Positions 14,592-18,032 of a stretch of 18,032 nt of DNA are shown in pieces. The notes below the pieces were generated by a model. That model was not told the DNA's origin. It made no database searches and saw nothing but the letters and a program-made list of their open reading frames with translations. Origin of the DNA: Spirochaetaceae bacterium (GTDB lineage: Bacteria; Spirochaetota; Spirochaetia; Treponematales; Breznakiellaceae); NCBI GenBank assembly GCA_031269165.1, contig JAISZQ010000171.1, positions 1 to 18,032 on the forward strand, read 5' to 3'. The position numbers were made by a program, and so were the translations under genes. How positions within the stretch are numbered: the stretch's first letter is position 1; the number at the start of each line of letters is the position of its first letter.

Positions 14592-14603
14592 GGGGGGGGG
14601 GGG
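14592..14603. repeat. G12 homopolymer in the leader of the sugar-uptake operon
   Basis: Twelve consecutive G on the plus strand (C in the transcript) lie about 70-80 nt downstream of the predicted transcription start and about 120 nt before the binding-protein ATG. Such tracts slip during replication. Poly-G tracts near tpr promoters tune transcription in Treponema pallidum (established); an effect here is inferred. Confidence 0.75.
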
Positions 14604-14681
14604 CATCCAAAAAATACCTTCGGAGGCTCCGCAACACTGAAGCAGACAACCACCGGATCACGCCTAACAAACTATGACAGT

Positions 14682-14709
14682 ATTATATCACAGACAAAAA
14701 AAGTGTCAA
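14682..14709 (-). promoter_or_regulatory. Consensus sigma-70-type promoter of the sugar-uptake operon
   Basis: On the minus strand, TTGACA (14704-14709) and TATAAT (14682-14687) match both consensus boxes, with a 16-bp spacer. Upstream lie A-tracts of 7-9 bases between about 14720 and 14756, spaced roughly 11-12 bp, which resemble an UP element or a curved region. The start should be near 14675. A weaker pair, TTGGCA (14519-14524) and TATACT (14498-14503), spaced 15 bp, could be a secondary promoter closer to the gene. Confidence 0.8.
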
Positions 14710-14871
14710 GCGTTTTATCAATTTTTTTCACGTTTTTTTTACTTTTTTTTTCAAAAAACACTATACATTTGTTTACCTGTCCTAAAGTTTCGCGCCTTGT
14801 CTACCGATAACGGCCTCCAGCTTCACGCCTGTCGCGCCTAAGTCTATCACTTGGTTCGCGTGCGGCATTGG

Positions 14872-14943
14872 GTGCCCCGTAGAGGGGGATAGCGGAGGCC
14901 CCTAAGCGCAAGCGGCGGGCCGTAGCGAGGGGAAGGCTTTCCC
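14872..14943. repeat. Partial copy of the GC-rich MITE interior
   Basis: The run from about AGAGGGGGATAGCGGAGG to GCGAGGGGAAGGCTTTCCCC matches, in the same order, the reverse complement of the 6015-6167 element interior and the sequence near 17957-18025. Neither terminus is present. It directly abuts the inverted-repeat element starting at 14944, so one repeat seems to have inserted into or recombined with the other. Confidence 0.65.
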
Positions 14944-15137
14944 CTGTCAACAACTTAAGCAAAGAGAATATAAGAATGGTCCACAGATTACACTGATTGC
15001 GCAGATTTTTCATACCTAAAACCAGTTTAATCCGTGAAAATCCGCGTCAATCTGCGGACAAGAATCCTTAAGTTGTTGACAGTGGAAGGCGCGGCAAATT
15101 GCCGATTCCCCTTTTTGCCGAGATTTTGAACAGGCTC
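14944..15137. repeat. Inverted-repeat element with CTGTCAACAACTTAAG ends, extended copy
   Basis: 14944-14959 (CTGTCAACAACTTAAG) is the perfect reverse complement of 15067-15082, bounding a 139-bp core. Inside, GTCCACAGATTACACTGATT and the complement of CGTCAATCTGCGGAC form a long imperfect hairpin. Outside the right end lie a small hairpin (CGGCAAATTGCCG) and TTTTGAACAGGCTC (15124-15137), which resembles the MITE terminus in reverse. The 11042-11178 repeat has the same hairpin-plus-end arrangement. In 15138-15224 only an imperfect inverted repeat (about 15150-15191) was seen. Confidence 0.85.
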
Positions 15138-15224
15138 TTACCGATTATGCCGTACGGCGGCGGGTCTGGGGGATTTGTCCCACCGCATACGAAAACATGA
15201 GCGTCTATGCAGAGCCGCCTGTTG

Positions 15225-16187
15225 TCAACGGTTTGAAAGTCCGAAAAACTCCCGTATACGCCGATAAAAAGTGTCCGATTCGGGCAGTTCGGGCATCTCG
15301 AACCCATAGACATGCGTGAGTCCGTGCGTTATGTACGCCTCGGTGCGGATGCCGAGTTTATGCAGTTTGTCCGCTCCGATGAGCGCGTCCGAAACGAAAA
15401 CCTCCGTGTCGTCCGCCAAGAATATTGTCGGAGGAAATCCCGTGAAGTCCCCATACTTCGGGGAAACCTCGGGATCGTGCGCCAGGGAGAGGTCGTCGAG
15501 GTAGTACTTTATCGTTTCGCCAAAGTCTATGGAGAACAGCGGGTCGATGCCGTTATTCAGGGTGTAGGACGGACTCTCCGCCGCAAAATCGAGAAATCCC
15601 GAAATACAGGCGCAACCCGCCGCCGGCAACTCCCGCCCCTGCCTCTTGAGCCTCAGCATAAGAGCAAACTCGTACGTCCCGCCGGCCGACTCGCCCGTAA
15701 CGATAATCTTCTTGGGGTCAAGACCGAGATCATTCACGAGATAGTTCCAGCCCCACTCCACATCGTCGAGGCCCTTCGGGTATTTATGCTCAGGCGTGTA
15801 ACGATATTCGCACGCATAGACGGGGAGGCCGAGGTTTTGCACCTGATGGATCGCGTTAAAACGGCACCAGTATTCGTTGCCGCGCATGAAGCCGCCGCCG
15901 TGGATATAGTAGATGATCCTCCCGTCAGCGGCAGGGTTTTTATTCTGCGGCTCGTAATGATACAGATGCAAACCGTGCGGGGCGTCTATGTCCTCGCGTG
16001 TGATGCCGGCCGGTGTGCTGTCGTCGAGAAAGTCAAGCTCGTTGCCGGGCGCCATCGGGTAATCCGCCAGTTCTTCTATCAACTCAGGGATTCTCTTGCG
16101 CGCTTCGGGCGAGGGATCCGACTCGATATGCGTCAACCACGAGGCGCCTTCATAATCCTTAAACAGTTCATGCAAAACATCACTCAT
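15225..16187 (-). CDS. Alpha/beta-hydrolase, HSL-type esterase
   Basis: This 320-residue cytoplasmic hydrolase of the hormone-sensitive-lipase (acetyl-hydrolase) group has the oxyanion-hole motif HGGGF starting at residue 96 (YYIHGGGFMRG). The nucleophile is S167 in TGESAGG. The acidic residue should lie in the FLADDTEVFVSDA segment, and the catalytic His in ITHGLTHVYGF near the C-terminus. There is no signal peptide. These enzymes cleave short-chain acyl esters; the natural substrate is unknown. ATG 16187 has GGAAGG about 9 nt upstream. It lies 72 bp downstream of the brnQ-like gene on the same strand, with two small hairpins between, so it may be co-transcribed from that promoter. Confidence 0.87.
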   Translation of the reverse strand: MSDVLHELFKDYEGASWLTHIESDPSPEARKRIPELIEELADYPMAPGNELDFLDDSTPAGITREDIDAPHGLHLYHYEPQNKNPAADGRIIYYIHGGGFMRGNEYWCRFNAIHQVQNLGLPVYACEYRYTPEHKYPKGLDDVEWGWNYLVNDLGLDPKKIIVTGESAGGTYEFALMLRLKRQGRELPAAGCACISGFLDFAAESPSYTLNNGIDPLFSIDFGETIKYYLDDLSLAHDPEVSPKYGDFTGFPPTIFLADDTEVFVSDALIGADKLHKLGIRTEAYITHGLTHVYGFEMPELPESDTFYRRIREFFGLSNR

Positions 16188-16213
16188 TTTATTTTTCCTT
16201 CCCGCATCGGCTA

Positions 16214-16252
16214 GAAGGCGGGGAATATTCCTCGCCTTCGTTGCGCCGCAAC
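16214..16252 (-). promoter_or_regulatory. Two small hairpins between transporter and esterase genes
   Basis: GTTGCGCCGCAAC (16240-16252) and a longer stem at 16214-16239 (arms GAAGGCGGGG and CCTCGCCTTC, one mismatch in the minus-strand RNA) fill the 72-bp gap. No U-tract follows, so they are more likely an attenuator or processing site than a full terminator. Confidence 0.4.
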
Positions 16253-16259
16253 GGATTGC

Positions 16260-17783
16260 TTATGCCGCGCCGGTCTTCGCTTTCTTGGACAGCAGTGCCG
16301 CGTAATCGAAACGCTCGTCACCCGCGTGCTCACGCAGGTAGGGACGCTCCTCGTAGCCGCCCTTCTTGATGAAAGCGCCGATAATGGCACCCACGGCGGC
16401 CGGGATGATGTAACCGAGGTCGCCCGTCAATGTGTAGATGAAGTTCCACGGGCCGAACATCGCGGTAAACCAGCCGCTGCCGTACACGGCGAACCCGTGC
16501 CCGAATGTAAAAGCGTCAAGGTAGGCTATGCCGTATCCGAGGCCCCATATCCCTGCGGCTATTGCCGCGCCCCGGTATACGTTGTCGTTGTTGATTTTTT
16601 CGTTAAACAGATTCAGTACGATGAGGACGACCGTAATCGGCATCGATATGAGCAGGAAGGGCAGCGTCAGGTTTAACAGGGTCTGTACGCCGGACGGCGT
16701 TGTCGACAGGATGACCGCAACGATGAACCCAATAATCGCGTAAGCGAGCACGGCCGCTTTGTAGCTGATCTTGCGCCCGGAAATGCTGCTGAAGAATTCG
16801 GACGCGAGGCCGAGGCATCCGAGTGCCGTCGTGAATGTCGCGAGCAGGATCGCAAGGCCGAAGATGACCGTGCCGCCCAATCCGAGCGTATTGCTGAGGA
16901 TGTGGTTGAGCAGCCACGTCTGGTCGATACCGCCGTTTTCCTCGTATATGGCCATGAGAGCCGGATCATTTGAATAGAAGGCGCCGAGCAACGCGAGGCC
17001 AATATAGATGATACCGAGGCAGATCGCGGCAACAAAGCCGGACTTGATGATCGTTTTGGTCTGATCGCCGGTATTGCTGATGCCCTTACCAAGCAGACTG
17101 ACGATGATGATGATCGCGATGAGCGTTCCGGTCGGCCCGTCAAAGGTCTGCAAGCCCTGCGCGACGCCGAACGCGATAAGGCTCGGCGATCCAGACGGAT
17201 AGTCCCCAACCCTGATCCCCGTTGAACCCATATTTACGAGGCCCACGATGATGAGCACGACAAGCACGGCGAGCAACACCGGAGTGAGGAACTTGCCCAT
17301 GATGTCAACGACCTTTGACGGCCGTATCGCGCAAAGCGTCGCGAGCCCGAAATAGACAAGCAAAAAGATGACCGGTGCCGCCTGCAAGCCCGTCGTCGGC
17401 ACAACGTTCTCAAAACCGCCCGCCATGACCGGCTTCAGGAACACTTCATAGGACATAAGCGCCGCGCGCGGCGGCACGACGAGGGCCGAGGTGATGAAGA
17501 CGCCGATCGCGCCCGCAATGATCATGAACTTCCTGCCCGGGCGATAATACGCGCCGATCTCGACCTTCGGGAACTTGCCGGAAGCGGCGAGCCCCATGAT
17601 GCCGAGAACCACGTCAAAGATGAAAAAGAATATAAACCCGACGACCCACTTGCTTCCCCCGACAAACCCGAGGAAAGGCGGAAAGAGCAGATTACCCGCT
17701 CCAAAGAACTGCGCAAAAATCATAAAGCCGACGACTACGGTGACGAATCTGCGGTTTCCCTGTTTCTGAATTGTTTCAACCAT
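16260..17783 (-). CDS. brnQ: Branched-chain amino-acid transporter, BrnQ/LIVCS family
   Basis: This 507-residue inner-membrane protein has about twelve hydrophobic segments. The N-terminal FMIFAQFFGAGNLLFPPFLG carries the GAGN-(I/L)-x-FPP signature of LIVCS cation symporters, and VPPRAALMSYEV is also typical. The family imports leucine, isoleucine and valine with Na+ or H+. It is longer than most members (430-460) because of a charged C-terminal tail after the last membrane segment (KKGGYEERPYLREHAGDERF onward). An SD (AAGGAG) lies about 6-7 nt before the ATG, and a strong promoter lies just upstream. The esterase gene follows. The gene symbol rests on family membership; the substrate is not proven. 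Confidence 0.92.
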   Translation of the reverse strand: MVETIQKQGNRRFVTVVVGFMIFAQFFGAGNLLFPPFLGFVGGSKWVVGFIFFFIFDVVLGIMGLAASGKFPKVEIGAYYRPGRKFMIIAGAIGVFITSALVVPPRAALMSYEVFLKPVMAGGFENVVPTTGLQAAPVIFLLVYFGLATLCAIRPSKVVDIMGKFLTPVLLAVLVVLIIVGLVNMGSTGIRVGDYPSGSPSLIAFGVAQGLQTFDGPTGTLIAIIIIVSLLGKGISNTGDQTKTIIKSGFVAAICLGIIYIGLALLGAFYSNDPALMAIYEENGGIDQTWLLNHILSNTLGLGGTVIFGLAILLATFTTALGCLGLASEFFSSISGRKISYKAAVLAYAIIGFIVAVILSTTPSGVQTLLNLTLPFLLISMPITVVLIVLNLFNEKINNDNVYRGAAIAAGIWGLGYGIAYLDAFTFGHGFAVYGSGWFTAMFGPWNFIYTLTGDLGYIIPAAVGAIIGAFIKKGGYEERPYLREHAGDERFDYAALLSKKAKTGAA

Positions 17784-17815
17784 TTTAAACTCCTTTTTAA
17801 AGAACTTTTTATACT

Positions 17816-17844
17816 ATTTTATCCAGAATTCGGCACCATGTCAA
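17816..17844 (-). promoter_or_regulatory. Sigma-70-type promoter of the brnQ-like gene
   Basis: On the minus strand, TTGACA (17839-17844) and TAAAAT (17816-17821) are separated by exactly 17 bp. The start would be near 17809, giving a short leader of about 26 nt that contains the SD. Confidence 0.78.
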
Positions 17845-17874
17845 GTATTATTTTCCACCCCGGTCAAGCCATTT

Positions 17875-18032
17875 GAGCCTGTTCCAAAACCCCACGGAAC
17901 GCAAGTCTCCGCTGTGATTCGGGGGCGTTGCGGGGGGCGGGCCACCCGCTGAAGGGGGTAGCGTAAGAATTGCGGAGGGCGTAGGCCGGAGCAAGTCTGG
18001 AGCGAGGGGGAAGACTTTCCCCCTTTTGCTGG
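17875..18032. mobile_element. Second copy of the GC-rich MITE, cut by the window edge
   Basis: GAGCCTGTTCCAAAACCCC at 17875-17893 matches the terminal repeat of the 6015-6167 element with one mismatch. The interior matches the reverse complement of that element to its far side (GACTTTCCCCCTTTTGCTGG at the edge), so only the distal terminus should be missing. Length in the window is already 158 bp, a few bases longer than the first copy. Confidence 0.85.

Noticed and set aside
14470..14670. An N-terminal extension of the binding protein through the poly-C run
   Set aside because: It would bury the lipoprotein signal peptide about 67 residues inside; ATG 14469 has a strong SD.
14782..14868. 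A 28-codon minus-strand frame (MPHANQVIDLGATG...)
   Set aside because: No SD and no family recognised, next to a repeat fragment; may be a repeat-derived remnant.
14541..15137. A single 597-bp transposable unit bounded by GAGCCTGTTC-like ends
   Set aside because: The flanking bases do not form a target duplication, the ends differ, and the interval contains the operon promoter.

Overview
The window looks like a chromosome segment of a fermentative anaerobic bacterium. I favour a spirochaete of the termite-gut Treponema type, at moderate confidence. The hints are a sensory [FeFe]-hydrogenase with a PAS domain, a sugar ABC importer encoded without its own ATPase, a Cys-containing lipoprotein signal, mid-to-high GC, and a heavy load of short palindromic repeats. 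No rRNA, tRNA or CRISPR array was seen.

Layout. (1) 1-3457, plus strand: the end of a Phd/YefM antitoxin gene, an overlapping RelE/ParE-type toxin gene, and 3 nt later a 975-residue beta-class DNA methyltransferase of type III Mod character whose target-recognition segment is strikingly AT-rich. No restriction subunit lies downstream. (2) 3458-4089: a tandem array of a roughly 115-bp unit built on an 82-bp imperfect palindrome. (3) 4090-5871, minus: a stand-alone sensory [FeFe]-hydrogenase-like protein. (4) 5872-7590: a repeat-rich zone with a 153-bp MITE bearing perfect 18-bp terminal inverted repeats, two copies of a REP-like hairpin repeat, and a derived Y1 (IS200/RAYT-like) transposase homolog without recognisable catalytic residues, whose stop codon lies inside one of those hairpins. 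(5) 7591-9063, minus: gltX, with a promoter that suggests a leaderless message. (6) 9064-9615: more palindromic repeats. (7) 9616-14709, minus: a beta-glucoside uptake and hydrolysis cluster (lipoprotein binding protein, two permeases, GH1 beta-glucosidase) behind a consensus sigma-70-type promoter, with a long leader containing a G12 tract and a strong hairpin between the binding-protein and first permease genes. (8) 14710-15224: A-tracts and nested repeats. (9) 15225-17844, minus: an HSL-type esterase downstream of a BrnQ-type branched-chain amino-acid transporter, with a clear promoter. A second MITE copy runs off the right edge.

Functionally, the ABC importer and GH1 enzyme form a pathway taking up beta-linked oligosaccharides and cleaving them in the cytoplasm. 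The hydrogenase-like protein probably senses H2 or redox state rather than making H2. The methyltransferase and toxin-antitoxin genes form a defence or addiction island. At least four repeat families fill almost every intergenic gap, and several appear to share a common terminus (GAGSCTGTTC), which suggests mobilisation by one transposase encoded elsewhere. The strongest candidates for undescribed biology are the catalytically degenerate RAYT-like gene with its REP-like hairpins, the toxin-antitoxin/methyltransferase operon with a swapped recognition domain, and the poly-G tract in the leader of the sugar-uptake operon.
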